Assembly: GCA_014138095.1 (NCBI GenBank)
Contig: JACGXE010000011.1
Span: 62,001 to 126,000, forward strand
DNA from: Ochrobactrum sp. RH2CCR150
Lineage (GTDB): Bacteria > Pseudomonadota > Alphaproteobacteria > Rhizobiales > Rhizobiaceae
Length of the DNA: 64,000 nucleotides
Direction: 5' to 3'
Shown piece by piece: positions 1 to 9,533 of the stretch. Under the pieces are notes generated by a model. It was not told the DNA's origin and ran no database searches. It saw only the letters and a list, made by a program, of their open reading frames with translations. Both the position numbers and the translations under genes were made by a program. Numbering within the stretch: the stretch's first letter is position 1; every line of letters begins with the position of its first letter.

Positions 1-1695
1 GATGTTGCGGGAACTTCCCTTCACCTCGACTGTCATCTCGCCACATTGGGCCGAGACATTGCGCGCTGTATCAAGCGCTTTGATTGCCGCATAGGACGTG
101 AAGGCGCAGCCATCGATCCATGAGATCGCTCCGTCCTTTCCGAAGTGTCGTTCCAGTTGTCCAACGGATTGGTACATCAGCATCATGGATATGCCGTATT
201 TGCGACCCCGATCGCGTGCTTCTTCCAGAACGCGCATGTAGCCGAGAAGGTCGACCTCATCGAGCATGAAGAGTGCCCGTCGTTTGAAGTGGCCGTCGGC
301 CTGTATCATGGCGTTGATCAGCGCCCCGATGATCACTCGACCTATGCCCGGATAGGAGCGCAGGATTGACGCTGGGATGTTAAGAAACACATCCTTCTTG
401 CCAGTGACGATGTCGCTCGGTTTGAAGGTATTACCGCAGACAAGTGCTGCATAATTGTCGAGCGAGAGCCATTGCGTGTCCTTCGAAGCGGTCGAATAAA
501 CTCCGGAGAATGTCTGCTCGGTCATGTTGGTAAAGACCCCCAAGGTTTCCCGGATGAACGCCGAACCCGAATTCTCCTGAATGTCGCGCAGCATGGCGAG
601 CACCGATGGCTCAGGTTCGGAAACGATCTGTCTCAGGCTGCGCAGATTTCGCCGACCTTCATATTCTGACGATAGCATCACATGTGCGAGCAGTCCTGTC
701 AGGAGATTATGCGCCTGGCTTTGAAAGTAGGAGCCGGTCGAACTTTCGAAGCGTGCTGTGTCCGACAGGAGCATGTAGGCAACGCCGACGATGTCTTCTT
801 CTCGTTTGCTTGAGGTTTCGATCCCGTCAAGTACGTTGAAGCCGATGAGTGGGTTTGTCGGATCGAGCACCATGACCTCCCGGTCGAGCTTGGCTGTGCG
901 ATGCTCTACGACCATTGGCGCAACCTCGGTTGAGGGGTCGAGGCAGATCAGCGGTCCGGTATAGCGTAACGCCGTCGGCACGACATTGCTGGTGGTTTTG
1001 TAACCTCCCGATCCGGCAAAGAAGAGCATATGCGTGGAATCGAAATCCTGCCGATAGGTGAGGAGAGGTGCTTTGCCGCCTTGTCCCCAAGTGGCACGAT
1101 CATCTGGATCGAAGGGCAACTCGTGTACGATTTCCTTGTCTACGCGGTAACGCTCCCCGACAACGATCTCGCCATCAGATGGGAAGAGTGTCCCCGCAGC
1201 CGACATCGATAGCCAGTCGGCGTCGCCGAAGGCTGCGCGTCGGGCACGCTTGACCTGTCCGGGAACGACAGTGGCGATGCGTGCCGATGCAGCGACTGCC
1301 ATGAAGCCACACAACGCACCGACCACGACAACCATATCGAGATAGGAAAGTGCGGTGTCCCAGCTGACAAGACCGCGATCAACAGATGGAGCCAGACGCG
1401 CGTATTCTCGCAAGGCATAGAAGCCAACGACGCCGAGAAAGCACAGGAGGCTCATCATGGCTAACGGTCGCCGATGATGCATGGGCAAAGACCAGACCGT
1501 CAACAGTCCGGCGAGCGGTCCGAGCAGAAGTGCGGGTAACGGAGCGGCGCGCAGAAACCAATATGCTGTTTTGCCCGACATGCCGGTCGCCAATCCTGCC
1601 CACCGCCAGCCGATAATATAGACGGTGATTGCCGTGACAACGACCGGTACGAGGACGAGCAACAGGCTCGGGCTCAGTTTTCCCTTCAATGCCAT
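1..1695 (-). CDS. traG: TraG, conjugal-transfer coupling protein (C-terminus beyond window)
   Basis: VirD4/TraG-type ATPase that docks the relaxosome to the mating-pair channel at the inner membrane. From ATG 1695 the frame is open for 565 codons to the left edge; the family is usually about 640-660 residues, so the C-terminus is missing. The first 130 residues hold four hydrophobic segments (about 11-30, 40-66, 73-94, 107-129). Walker A FAGSGGYKT is at 226-234 and Walker B ALFMLDEVDLL at 474-484. The start overlaps the traD stop by 10 nt, giving the Ti-plasmid order traC-traD-traG divergent from traA. Family assignment is firm; only the missing end is unknown. Confidence 0.93.
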   Translation of the reverse strand, partial: MALKGKLSPSLLLVLVPVVVTAITVYIIGWRWAGLATGMSGKTAYWFLRAAPLPALLLGPLAGLLTVWSLPMHHRRPLAMMSLLCFLGVVGFYALREYARLAPSVDRGLVSWDTALSYLDMVVVVGALCGFMAVAASARIATVVPGQVKRARRAAFGDADWLSMSAAGTLFPSDGEIVVGERYRVDKEIVHELPFDPDDRATWGQGGKAPLLTYRQDFDSTHMLFFAGSGGYKTTSNVVPTALRYTGPLICLDPSTEVAPMVVEHRTAKLDREVMVLDPTNPLIGFNVLDGIETSSKREEDIVGVAYMLLSDTARFESSTGSYFQSQAHNLLTGLLAHVMLSSEYEGRRNLRSLRQIVSEPEPSVLAMLRDIQENSGSAFIRETLGVFTNMTEQTFSGVYSTASKDTQWLSLDNYAALVCGNTFKPSDIVTGKKDVFLNIPASILRSYPGIGRVIIGALINAMIQADGHFKRRALFMLDEVDLLGYMRVLEEARDRGRKYGISMMLMYQSVGQLERHFGKDGAISWIDGCAFTSYAAIKALDTARNVSAQCGEMTVEVKGSSRNI

Positions 1696-1925
1696 TCGCG
1701 CATCTCCCGGTCACGCACGGCCTCAACCTTCTGTACCTGGGACTTGAATGCCTCTTCGCCATTATCGCGTAGCCGCCGATATTCGGGAGAGTTCATTGTC
1801 ACGCGCGCCAGTTCAAGCAGGCCGCCGAGCAGGAACGCCCGGTCAGCCCTCGACAGTCCTGCCTTGACCACGATGCCACCAAGCAGGAATTGTTCGCGGG
1901 CTTCTAGTTTGCGGTCAGCCGTCAT
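1686..1925 (-). CDS. traD: TraD, small conjugal-transfer protein
   Basis: 79-residue protein of the Ti/pSym TraD family, an accessory protein of DNA transfer whose biochemical role is poorly defined. The frame is open further upstream, but the internal ATG at 1925 gives the typical family start MTADRKLEAREQFLLGG. It overlaps the traC stop by 11 nt, which suggests translational coupling. The body is charged and helical and ends in REMREWH. Its stop overlaps the traG start. The length agrees with the roughly 70-80 residues usual for TraD. Confidence 0.85.
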   Translation of the reverse strand: MTADRKLEAREQFLLGGIVVKAGLSRADRAFLLGGLLELARVTMNSPEYRRLRDNGEEAFKSQVQKVEAVRDREMREWH

Positions 1926-2205
1926 TTGAAATCGCCTTCGACGTTCCAGTGCCACGATCCGTTGATCGACGTGCCGGAGCAGTTGAGCTAGAGGTCTTTT
2001 TCTTCTCTTTTTGAAATCGTGCGGCGATCTCTTCGAAGATGCGATCGATGTCCTCGTCTGCAATTTCCAACTCCGCTAATCCCGACTTGGTGGCCGCCTT
2101 GGCGAAGCGCTCGGCTGATTTAACGATTGCGGCACGTCTGCGTTCACGCAGCTTCTCGATCTGGGCATCGATATCCAGAATTGACGATTTTGCGGCCATC
2201 TGCAT
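1915..2205 (-). CDS. traC: TraC, oriT-processing accessory protein
   Basis: 96-residue TraC-like protein, first gene of the traCDG operon. In Ti-type systems TraC assists relaxosome formation at oriT. Residues about 10-35 form a charged helix with a KLRERRRAAI core, followed by an acidic stretch EIADEDIDRIFEEIAARF typical of the family; the tail is Ser/Thr/Arg rich. The sequence GAAAGGGAAA lies 5-11 nt upstream of two in-frame ATGs (2205 and 2199), so either could be the start. The gene reads away from oriT and traA, as in Agrobacterium and Rhizobium transfer regions. Confidence 0.82.
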   Translation of the reverse strand: MQMAAKSSILDIDAQIEKLRERRRAAIVKSAERFAKAATKSGLAELEIADEDIDRIFEEIAARFQKEKKKTSSSTAPARRSTDRGTGTSKAISNDG

Positions 2206-2365
2206 TTCCCTTTCGGTACAACAAAGTTTCGATTTTTCTTTTAACTATCTCGAACACGGTAGTAAAATAAGTTACCTTGCACAAGTCTTCAGAACGCCGC
2301 CGCCGAAATTTTTCGCCTGATTGTCTTCTGGAGAAGCGGAATCTGGCCCGCGGCCCGATCGGTTT

Positions 2366-2397
2366 GAGGGCGCAATATACGTCGCTAACGCGACATG
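2366..2397. other. oriT: oriT core (RSF1010/Ti-type nick region)
   Basis: The sequence GGGCGCAATATACGTCGCT followed by AACGCGAC closely resembles the oriT cores I recall for Ti and rhizobial plasmids, which belong to the RSF1010-type (MOBQ) group. A 5-bp inverted repeat GTCGC-taac-GCGAC spans 2381-2394. The element lies between the divergent traC and traA genes, where Ti-type oriT is found. The rest of 2206-2420 is AT-rich and probably carries the two divergent tra promoters. The exact nick position is not determined here. Confidence 0.8.
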
Positions 2398-2420
2398 CTT
2401 GAAAGAAGAGGAAACCAGAC

Positions 2421-5400
2421 GTGGCGATTATGTTCGTCAGAGCGCAGGTGATTGGAAGGGGAGCGGGTCGCAGTATCGTCTCGGCTGCGGCCTATCGCCA
2501 TCGCGCTCGTATGATGGACGAACAGGTCGGTACTTCATTTAGCTATCGCGGTGGCGCGTCCGAACTGGTGCACGAGGAACTGGCGCTTCCGAATGAGATT
2601 CCGGCATGGTTGAAGTCAGCTATCAAGGGGAAATCCGTCGCGGAAGCGAGCGAGGTATTTTGGAACGCGGTTGATGCGTCTGAGAAGCGGGCAGACGCAC
2701 AGCTTGCGCGTGAATTGATCATCGCTTTGCCAGAGGAGCTGACGCGTGCCGAGAATATCGCCGTGGTCCGGGAATTCGTCCGGGACAATTTGACCGCAAA
2801 AGGCATGATCGCGGACTGGGTCTATCACGATAAGGATGGCAATCCGCATATCCATCTGATGACGGCACTCAGGCCCCTGACGGCAGAAGGGTTCGGGCCG
2901 AAAAAGGTGCCTGTTCTTGGAGAGGATGGTGAGCAGCTGCGCGTCGTTACGCCGGATCGGCCAAACGGCAAGATCGTCTACAGGCTTTGGGCAGGCGACA
3001 AGGAGACCATGAAGGCGTGGAAGATTGCCTGGGCGGATACAGCCAATCGGCATCTGGCACTTGCTGGCCACGAGATCCGCCTCGACGGTCGCTCCTATGC
3101 CGAGCAAGGCCTTGACGGCATCGCGCAAAAGCACCTCGGGCCAGAAAAGGCGGCGCTCGCGCGTAAGGGGATCGAGATGTTTTTTGCGCCCGGCGACCTT
3201 GCGCGTCGTCAGGAAATGGCAGACCGGTTGCTGGCGGAGCCAGAGCTTTTGTTAAAGCAACTCGCTAACGAACGCTCCACATTCGATGAGAAGGATATCG
3301 CCAGGGCGCTACATCGTTATGTTGATGATCCCGTCGATTTCGCCAATATCCGGTCACAGCTAATGGCCTCGGATGATCTCGTATTATTGAAGGCGCAGCG
3401 GGTCGATACGGAAACGTGCAAGGTAGCAGAGCCTGCCGTTTTCACCACGCGTGAGATTCTTCGCATCGAATATGACATGGCGCAGTCGGCGAATGCTCTG
3501 TCCAAGCGTTCGGGCTTCGCTATATCGGAGAAAGCCACCGCTGCTGCAATCCGTCAAATAGAGACACAGGATCCACGAAGGCCCTTCCAGCTTGATCCCG
3601 AACAGATTGATGCGGTCCGTTATATCACCGGGGACAATGGCATTGCTGCCGTTGTCGGTCTGGCTGGTGCGGGCAAGTCGACGCTGCTTGCTGCAGCACG
3701 CCTGGCCTGGGAAAGCCGAGGTTGTCGCGTAATCGGGGCGGCACTTGCTGGTAAGGCAGCAGAGGGGCTGGAGGAAAGTTCAGGCATCAAGTCCCGAACC
3801 CTTGCATCACTGGAAATGGCATGGGCTGGCGGTCGGGACCTGCTTGAAAGCGGCGACGTGCTTGTCATCGATGAAGCTGGCATGATCTCCTCGCAACAGA
3901 TGGCACGTGTGCTGAAGGTGGCTGAGGATGCCGGCGCGAAGGTCGTTCTGGTTGGTGACGCCATGCAGCTTCAGCCAATACAGGCAGGTGCCGCGTTTCG
4001 GGCGATCAGTGACCGTATTGGCTTTGTAGAACTTGCCGGTGTGCGGCGCCAGCGGGACGAATGGGCACGTGAGGCTTCTCGTCTGTTCGCGCACGGCGAG
4101 GTGGAAAAAGGTCTCGATACCTATGCGCAGCAGGGGCGCCTCGCCGAGGCAGAAACACGGACCGAAATCATCAATCGTATCGTTGAAGATTGGACCGATG
4201 CACGGCGCGACCTGTTGCACAAAGCCGAGAATGAGGAAACCGCGCGGCAGCTTCGCGGTGACGAGTTGCTCGTCTTGGCGCATACCAATGAGGACGTGAA
4301 GCGTCTCAATGCATCTCTGCGCCAGGTGATGGCGGAGGAAGGGGCACTGACCGGCGCGTGCGAATTCCAGACGGAGCGGGGGGCACGTGAATTTGCTGTC
4401 AGCGATCGGATTATTTTCCTGGAGAACGCCCGTTTTGTTGAACAACGTGCGCGCCATTTCGGTCCGCAATATGTGAAGAACGGAATGCTCGGTACGGTCA
4501 TATCAACCGGCGATAAGCGGGGTGGAACGTTGTTAAGAGTTCGTCTCGATAATGGCCGAGAGGTCGTGATCAGCGAGGACAGCTATCGCAATATCGATCA
4601 TGGTTACGCCGCCACAATTCATAAATCTCAAGGGGTCACCGTGGACAGGACCTTTGTGCTTGCCACAGGCATGATGGATCAGCATTTGACGTATGTCTCG
4701 ATGACCCGTCACCGCGATCGCGCCGATCTATATGCAGCACGCGAGGATTTTGAACCGAAACGGGAGTGGGGACGAAAGCCACGTGTCGATCATGCCATTG
4801 GCGTTGCTGGCGAACTGGTGGAGACCGGCGAGGCGAAATTCCGGCCTGAGGATGAAGACGCCAAGGAAAGCCCTTATGCCGATGTGAAAACCGATGACGG
4901 TGCTGTTCACCGCCTTTGGGGCGTCAGCCTTCCAAAAGCATTGGAAGAGAGCGGTGTCCGCAAGGGCGATACTGTCACTTTGCGCAAAGATGGTGTTGAA
5001 CAGGTTAAGGTGGAAGTGACCGTCATCGACGAGCAGACTGGTGAAAAACGGACCGAGGAGCGGGAGGTTGAGCGAAACGTCTGGGTGGCGGGATTGCAGG
5101 AAACGGCCCATGCGCGCGAGCAGCGCCTTGAGCGCGAGAACCATCGGCCAGAGTTATTCACGCAACTGGTGGAGCGATTGTCAAGGTCAGGCGCCAAGAC
5201 AACAACTCTCGATTTCGAGAGTGAAGAAGGTTACCGGGTGCATGCGCAAGATTTTGCCAGGCGGCGTGGCATCGACACACTCGCCGGGATCGCGGCTGAA
5301 ATACAGGAAAGCGTTTCGGGACGACTGACGTGGATTGGGAAAAAGCGAACGCAGGTCGCAAAGCTCTGGGAGCGAGCGAGCGTTGCGCTCGGTTTTACAA

Positions 5401-7049
5401 TCGAACGTGAGCGTGGCACGACGTATAACGAGGCTGGCGATAAAACCTACGCAGTGGAAATCGCCACAGCCGGAAGATATCTGATTGCGCCCACCACGAT
5501 GTTTAAACGCAGTATCACAGAAGACGCCCGTCGTGGCCAGCTTCGCTCGGATCGCTGGAAGGAACAGAACGAAATTCTCCAACCGGTGCTGGAGAAGATC
5601 TATCGTGATGCAGACGGTGCGCTCGCCAGACTGAACGTACTCGCTTCCAAATCACGGATCGATCCGCGCCAGCTTGCAGATGATCTCCTGGCCCGGCCGC
5701 AGCGCCTCGGCCGTCTGCATGGTTCGGTTCGGTTTGTCGACGGGCGGGCTGCGCGTAATGCACAGAATGCAGCACGGGCTGTTTTGTCAGAAATTGCGCC
5801 ACTGGCGCGCGCCCATGCAACGCAATTCCGTCGCCAGGCTGAACGTTTTGTTATCCGCGAGCAGCAACGGCGTGCACATATGTCTCTGTCGATCCCGATG
5901 CTGTCGAAGCAGGCGATGGCGCGTCTTGTCGAAATCGAGAATATCCGCGAACAGGGTGGGGCCGATGCTTATAAGACCGCTTTCGGCTACGCCGTGGAGG
6001 ATCACCAACTGGTTCAGGAGGTAAAAGGCCTTAATGATGCCTTGACGGCTCGGTTTGGCTGGAGTGCCTTTACCACGAAGGCCGACGCGGTTGCCGAGCG
6101 TCACGTGACCGAACGCATGTCGGTGAATATCGCACCAGAGCACCGCGAAAAACTCGTGCGTCTGTTCAACGTGGTCAGGCGTTTTTCTGAAGAACAGTAT
6201 CTGGCCGAGAAACAGGATCGTTCAAAGACCGTTGCCGGTGCGAGCATCCAAAATCATAAGGAGATCACGCCGATGCTACCGATGCTTGCTGCCGTGACGG
6301 AGTTCAAAACATCTGTGGACGAGGAAGCGCGAAGGCGTGCGATCGATGTCGCACTTTATCGGCATCATCGCGCGGCACTCACCGAGACAGCGACACTTAT
6401 CTGGCGGGATCCTGCGGGGGCAGTAACAAAGGTCGAAGAACTTGTCATGAAGGGGTTTGCGGGTGAGCGAATTGCTGCAGCGCTTAGCAACGATCCATCG
6501 GCCTATGGTGCATTGCGTGGCTCCGATCGCTTGATGGACAGGCTACTTGCTACCGGACGTGAACGGAAAGAAGCGGTTCAGGCTGTGCTGGAAGTGGCGA
6601 GCCGGGTGCGTTCACTTGGTGCGTCGTGGGCATCTGCCCTGGACGCGGAGACGCAAGCGGTCATCGAAGAGCGGCGGAGCATGACAGTTGCCATTCCCGG
6701 CCTGTCACAAGCGGCCGAAGACGCGCTCTCGCAATTGGTTAATAAGCAGAACGAGCGAAGGGAGTGGGGTAACAAGCGCGAGGTTAGTGTAAATTCGCTC
6801 GAGCCACGCATAGCCCGGGAGTTTGCTGCTGTCAGTCGGGCTCTTGATGAGCGTTTCGGTCGAAGTGCAATTTTGCGAGGTGAAAACGACGTAACCAACC
6901 GTGTCTCACCGGCACAACACCAAGCCTTCGCGGCGATGCGACTGCGGTTGCAGATAATACAGAAGACGGTGCGGGCAGAAAGCAGCCAGGAGATTGTTGC
7001 TGAACACCAGCAACGTCGCATCGATCGCGGACGAGGTGTCGTCCGATAG
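2421..7049 (+). CDS. traA: TraA, MOBQ relaxase-helicase
   Basis: 1542-residue conjugative relaxase that nicks oriT and unwinds the transferred strand. The start is GTG 2421 after GAAGAGGAAA, giving MAIMFVRAQV. The N-terminal MobA/MobL domain (about 1-220) contains the candidate catalytic Tyr25 in AAYRHR and the metal-binding histidine motif YHDKDGNPHIH at 135-145. A RecD/TraI-like helicase follows, with Walker A GLAGAGKST near 413-421, Walker B VLVIDEAGM near 480-488 and a helicase motif GYAATIHKSQG near 728. The long helical C-terminal half (900-1542) matches the long TraA form of rhizobial pSym plasmids rather than the roughly 1100-residue Ti form. No traF or traB follows, unlike the Ti operon. 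Confidence 0.95.
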   Translation: MAIMFVRAQVIGRGAGRSIVSAAAYRHRARMMDEQVGTSFSYRGGASELVHEELALPNEIPAWLKSAIKGKSVAEASEVFWNAVDASEKRADAQLARELIIALPEELTRAENIAVVREFVRDNLTAKGMIADWVYHDKDGNPHIHLMTALRPLTAEGFGPKKVPVLGEDGEQLRVVTPDRPNGKIVYRLWAGDKETMKAWKIAWADTANRHLALAGHEIRLDGRSYAEQGLDGIAQKHLGPEKAALARKGIEMFFAPGDLARRQEMADRLLAEPELLLKQLANERSTFDEKDIARALHRYVDDPVDFANIRSQLMASDDLVLLKAQRVDTETCKVAEPAVFTTREILRIEYDMAQSANALSKRSGFAISEKATAAAIRQIETQDPRRPFQLDPEQIDAVRYITGDNGIAAVVGLAGAGKSTLLAAARLAWESRGCRVIGAALAGKAAEGLEESSGIKSRTLASLEMAWAGGRDLLESGDVLVIDEAGMISSQQMARVLKVAEDAGAKVVLVGDAMQLQPIQAGAAFRAISDRIGFVELAGVRRQRDEWAREASRLFAHGEVEKGLDTYAQQGRLAEAETRTEIINRIVEDWTDARRDLLHKAENEETARQLRGDELLVLAHTNEDVKRLNASLRQVMAEEGALTGACEFQTERGAREFAVSDRIIFLENARFVEQRARHFGPQYVKNGMLGTVISTGDKRGGTLLRVRLDNGREVVISEDSYRNIDHGYAATIHKSQGVTVDRTFVLATGMMDQHLTYVSMTRHRDRADLYAAREDFEPKREWGRKPRVDHAIGVAGELVETGEAKFRPEDEDAKESPYADVKTDDGAVHRLWGVSLPKALEESGVRKGDTVTLRKDGVEQVKVEVTVIDEQTGEKRTEEREVERNVWVAGLQETAHAREQRLERENHRPELFTQLVERLSRSGAKTTTLDFESEEGYRVHAQDFARRRGIDTLAGIAAEIQESVSGRLTWIGKKRTQVAKLWERASVALGFTIERERGTTYNEAGDKTYAVEIATAGRYLIAPTTMFKRSITEDARRGQLRSDRWKEQNEILQPVLEKIYRDADGALARLNVLASKSRIDPRQLADDLLARPQRLGRLHGSVRFVDGRAARNAQNAARAVLSEIAPLARAHATQFRRQAERFVIREQQRRAHMSLSIPMLSKQAMARLVEIENIREQGGADAYKTAFGYAVEDHQLVQEVKGLNDALTARFGWSAFTTKADAVAERHVTERMSVNIAPEHREKLVRLFNVVRRFSEEQYLAEKQDRSKTVAGASIQNHKEITPMLPMLAAVTEFKTSVDEEARRRAIDVALYRHHRAALTETATLIWRDPAGAVTKVEELVMKGFAGERIAAALSNDPSAYGALRGSDRLMDRLLATGRERKEAVQAVLEVASRVRSLGASWASALDAETQAVIEERRSMTVAIPGLSQAAEDALSQLVNKQNERREWGNKREVSVNSLEPRIAREFAAVSRALDERFGRSAILRGENDVTNRVSPAQHQAFAAMRLRLQIIQKTVRAESSQEIVAEHQQRRIDRGRGVVR

Positions 7050-7079
7050 GTGCTTGAGAAAACCGAAAGGAAGTCCAAC

Positions 7080-7241
7080 ATGGTCAGCCTTCTTGCCAAA
7101 GAAGCCCGTCATGTTCTGCGGCTCCCGTCTGATGTTCAATGGCGGAGTACCGCCCGTTCGTATCTTCTACACCAACCGCTGGCACCCTCCCGCCAAACGC
7201 GTTCGTTCAACGGCCCCATGTCGGCCATAGAAGAACCGTAG
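7080..7241 (+). CDS. Small hypothetical protein downstream of traA
   Basis: Possible 53-residue basic protein. It is supported by a good ribosome-binding site (AAAGGAAG, 6 nt before ATG 7080) and by its place 30 nt after traA. No domain or membrane segment is visible and the product is not recognised. It could also be chance reading of the traA 3' untranslated region. The next gene is convergent. Confidence 0.3.
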   Translation: MVSLLAKEARHVLRLPSDVQWRSTARSYLLHQPLAPSRQTRSFNGPMSAIEEP

Positions 7242-7283
7242 ATTGACGGTTCATGACTGTCTAACTCGAAGAGGGATGTGCAT

Positions 7284-8192
7284 TTATTGGGCCTCACTCC
7301 TCTTCGCCAGGTGAACGGCACATAGTTTCTCGACCTCGGCGATGAGGAGGTTCGTTTGTTTCAAAAGCCAGCGGAGTGCTTCTTCAGGAATGTCGAAATG
7401 CGGAGAATAGCGCGCCTTCACATAGGCCTCGTTGACGATATTGAACCATGCCTTGTAGCGCTGTTGATCTTGCGGCCACGCCTTGGCCAGTTCATTGTGT
7501 TGCCCTTCTGCAAGCCGGCGCAAGAATTTTAGGTTGTGTGAAGACGGCGAGTAGTTTGTCGTTACCAATAGGAAGGTGGAATAAGCCTGTTCTATCGCTT
7601 GATGGAGCAGGAAAGCAGCCTCTTTGAAAATTCCCTTCTCGACGCAAAAATTCGCAGTCAATACAAAATTGCGTGCATGCGGTAGCCGGTCGTCAAAATA
7701 TTCCTTCGCGATACGATAGGCATCTTCCGGATTGAGAATCCCGGGCTGGGCGAGCGACTCGGGGTCGAGTTCGTAGAGGACGATGCCTTCTTTGCGAATG
7801 TCAGTGAAGAAATATCGTCCTTCCTTAATTCGCGTGTTCACCTCGCGAAGCGAATGGACGATGAAGTTTACCGGTGTCTGCACGTCCCGCAGGCGCATAA
7901 GCCGGTCTTCGGTTTTGCGCCAGAACTCAAAGTCCGCCAGTTTCCGGTTGTTGACGATAATCAGCAGATCAAAATCAGAGCGGTAACCTTTGCCAGTATG
8001 CGGCTCATCCACCTGTGTGCCGCGCGCATAAGATCCAAACAGAATTACCTTGACGATACGACCCCGCTTCTTGAATTCCGCCGCCCCCTCCTTGAGTGCA
8101 TCCTCGAATTCCTCGAATATTATTTCCAGCACGCGTTGCAACTCACGCTGTTTTACGTGAGGCAGGTGATCGATACGGTCTTTCATCAGCAC
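7284..8192 (-). CDS. Nucleotidyltransferase-HEPN fusion protein
   Basis: 302-residue protein joining two domains that are usually separate partners in MNT-HEPN toxin-antitoxin modules. The N-terminal pol-beta-type nucleotidyltransferase has GSYARG at 53-58 and SDFDLLI at 72-78. The C-terminal HEPN domain (about 155-290) has the HQAIEQAYSTFLL helix and an ARYSPHF segment resembling the HEPN Arg-His motif. In two-gene modules the nucleotidyltransferase neutralises the HEPN ribonuclease by AMPylation; whether the fused form does so is unknown. Start is ATG 8192 or ATG 8186. It sits convergent to the traA end, a common place for cargo of conjugative elements. Confidence 0.82.
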   Translation of the reverse strand: MLMKDRIDHLPHVKQRELQRVLEIIFEEFEDALKEGAAEFKKRGRIVKVILFGSYARGTQVDEPHTGKGYRSDFDLLIIVNNRKLADFEFWRKTEDRLMRLRDVQTPVNFIVHSLREVNTRIKEGRYFFTDIRKEGIVLYELDPESLAQPGILNPEDAYRIAKEYFDDRLPHARNFVLTANFCVEKGIFKEAAFLLHQAIEQAYSTFLLVTTNYSPSSHNLKFLRRLAEGQHNELAKAWPQDQQRYKAWFNIVNEAYVKARYSPHFDIPEEALRWLLKQTNLLIAEVEKLCAVHLAKRSEAQ

Positions 8193-8600
8193 GGGTGCAC
8201 CTGTGGGTCAAAAGAAAGGGCGACGAACTATTTCGTGTGTCGGCTTAAATTGCAAAATTCAACGACGCCGATCAACAAAGCCTTTGCAAAGATCATGCGG
8301 TTTTATTCCTATATGGTGCCGTAACAGATTTAAAATTACGAGATGGCAACTGCCTCGGCCTTTATGTCCAGCGCATATTCCCCTTTGTTGTTGCGTTCCT
8401 GAAAATATCTTGAATTTCATCTAAACCCTATATCCAATTATTGCCACAACTATTTGATTCTGTTACAAGACAGTGCATATTTGAGCAACACATGCCAGGG
8501 ACGACGATACAGCGTCTGCTGTTAAAAAATCCGCCATGCGGTCTCTCTAACGTCCGGCTCCAATCTATTTTCCCCTCCGCCGGACGCAGGAGGAATGGTT
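8193..8600. other. Intergenic region, about 400 nt
   Basis: Region between the divergent nucleotidyltransferase-HEPN gene and the small gene at 8601. It is fairly AT-rich around 8290-8460 and presumably holds both promoters. Open frames here are short, lack ribosome-binding sites and resemble nothing known. No RNA gene was recognised. Confidence 0.4.
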
Positions 8601-8819
8601 GTGTTGCAAATTTCGAATGTAAAAGCTGCCCGCGAACTTTTGCAGCAGGACGCTATCCGTCATGGCACGGAAGACAGTCTGGTCGTTGATGCCACGAGGC
8701 GAATCTATGCGGATACAGCGCCGACAGCTGCCGCGCTTTTTGCACTCGACGCCTGGTTCGAAAATGATCAACGTAATTTTCAGTTCTGGACGCGGATTTT
8801 TCGGCGCCTCATGAATTGA
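8601..8819 (+). CDS. Small hypothetical protein (72 aa)
   Basis: Short gene with a strong ribosome-binding site. AGGAGG at 8588-8593 is one base from ATG 8595 but 7 nt from in-frame GTG 8601, so GTG is the likely start. The 72-residue product is acidic in the middle and ends in RIFRRLMN, with no membrane segment or known motif. It is convergent with the regulator gene at 8823, leaving only 3 nt between them. Function unknown. Confidence 0.55.
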   Translation: MLQISNVKAARELLQQDAIRHGTEDSLVVDATRRIYADTAPTAAALFALDAWFENDQRNFQFWTRIFRRLMN

Positions 8820-8822
8820 AAC

Positions 8823-9515
8823 TTATTGCAACGGGTCTGCCCACTGATCGAGAGCATAGCCGCGGCCCTGCGCAGTTCTGACCAAATTTTGACCATGCCG
8901 CGCCAATGCACGCCGTATATGGCCGATATGAATGTCGACCGTGCGTGGCTCGACGATAGCGCCCTGGCCCCACACTGCGTCGATGAGGTCCTGCCTGCTC
9001 CAAACAATTTCAGGCTTTTGCATGAGCGCTTCAAGCAAACGGAACTGCAACGGCGTGAGTTTGACGCGATGCCCGTTGCGAAACACCCGAACCTGCGAAC
9101 GGTTCAGCAGCAGGTCGCAATAGGTCAAAACAACTCTCGTGGCATCCGTAGCCGCGATACTGCCTCGGTATTTTTGGAGAAATCCCAGCAAAACAAGGGG
9201 ATCGAACGGAGGGTTCAGGACCAGATCCAAACGTTCATTGATCTGATTTCCAGTATCGATACCACTCCTGTTCAGTAAAACCAACGCGAGACCTGGAAGC
9301 CGTTCCCCAAGGTGAAGAAACTCGGAAAGCTCAGCCTCGCTGCCGTCCCATATCAAGACACTCGGATTCCGTTCGGCGCCTATCTTGGCAGTCGTCAAAT
9401 TTTTGAGCTGTGATGCGAGTTCCGCATCGAACCCTTCAACCGAGAGCAGATGACGAAGCATCAAAAACAATTGCGCGTCAGATGTTTTTATCAGAACCTT
9501 CGACATAACATTCAT
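8823..9515 (-). CDS. OmpR/PhoB-type regulator with degenerate receiver domain
   Basis: 230-residue two-domain transcription factor. The C-terminal winged helix (about 125-222) is typical of PhoB/OmpR, with LTPLQFRLLEAL, the recognition-helix motif PRTVDIHIGHIRRAL and a GRGYAL wing. The N-terminal receiver fold is atypical: the usual acidic pair near the start is replaced by KTSD, one candidate phospho-acceptor Asp57 remains in VLIWDGSE, and the conserved Lys of the KPF motif is replaced (NPPF at 101-104). It may act without classical phosphorylation. It is a paralogue of the regulator at 18712, and the two flank the metabolic island. No sensor kinase lies nearby. Start is ATG 9515 or ATG 9506. 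Confidence 0.83.
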   Translation of the reverse strand: MNVMSKVLIKTSDAQLFLMLRHLLSVEGFDAELASQLKNLTTAKIGAERNPSVLIWDGSEAELSEFLHLGERLPGLALVLLNRSGIDTGNQINERLDLVLNPPFDPLVLLGFLQKYRGSIAATDATRVVLTYCDLLLNRSQVRVFRNGHRVKLTPLQFRLLEALMQKPEIVWSRQDLIDAVWGQGAIVEPRTVDIHIGHIRRALARHGQNLVRTAQGRGYALDQWADPLQ

Positions 9516-9533
9516 TGTCCCGTTGAAGCACTA

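Noticed and set aside
3807-4469. 220-codon antisense frame inside traA
   Set aside because: It lies opposite the helicase domain of traA, has Cys/His-rich composition and no ribosome-binding site.
8441-8689. 82-codon plus-strand frame overlapping the start of the small gene at 8601
   Set aside because: No ribosome-binding site; the overlapping frame has AGGAGG at good spacing to GTG 8601.
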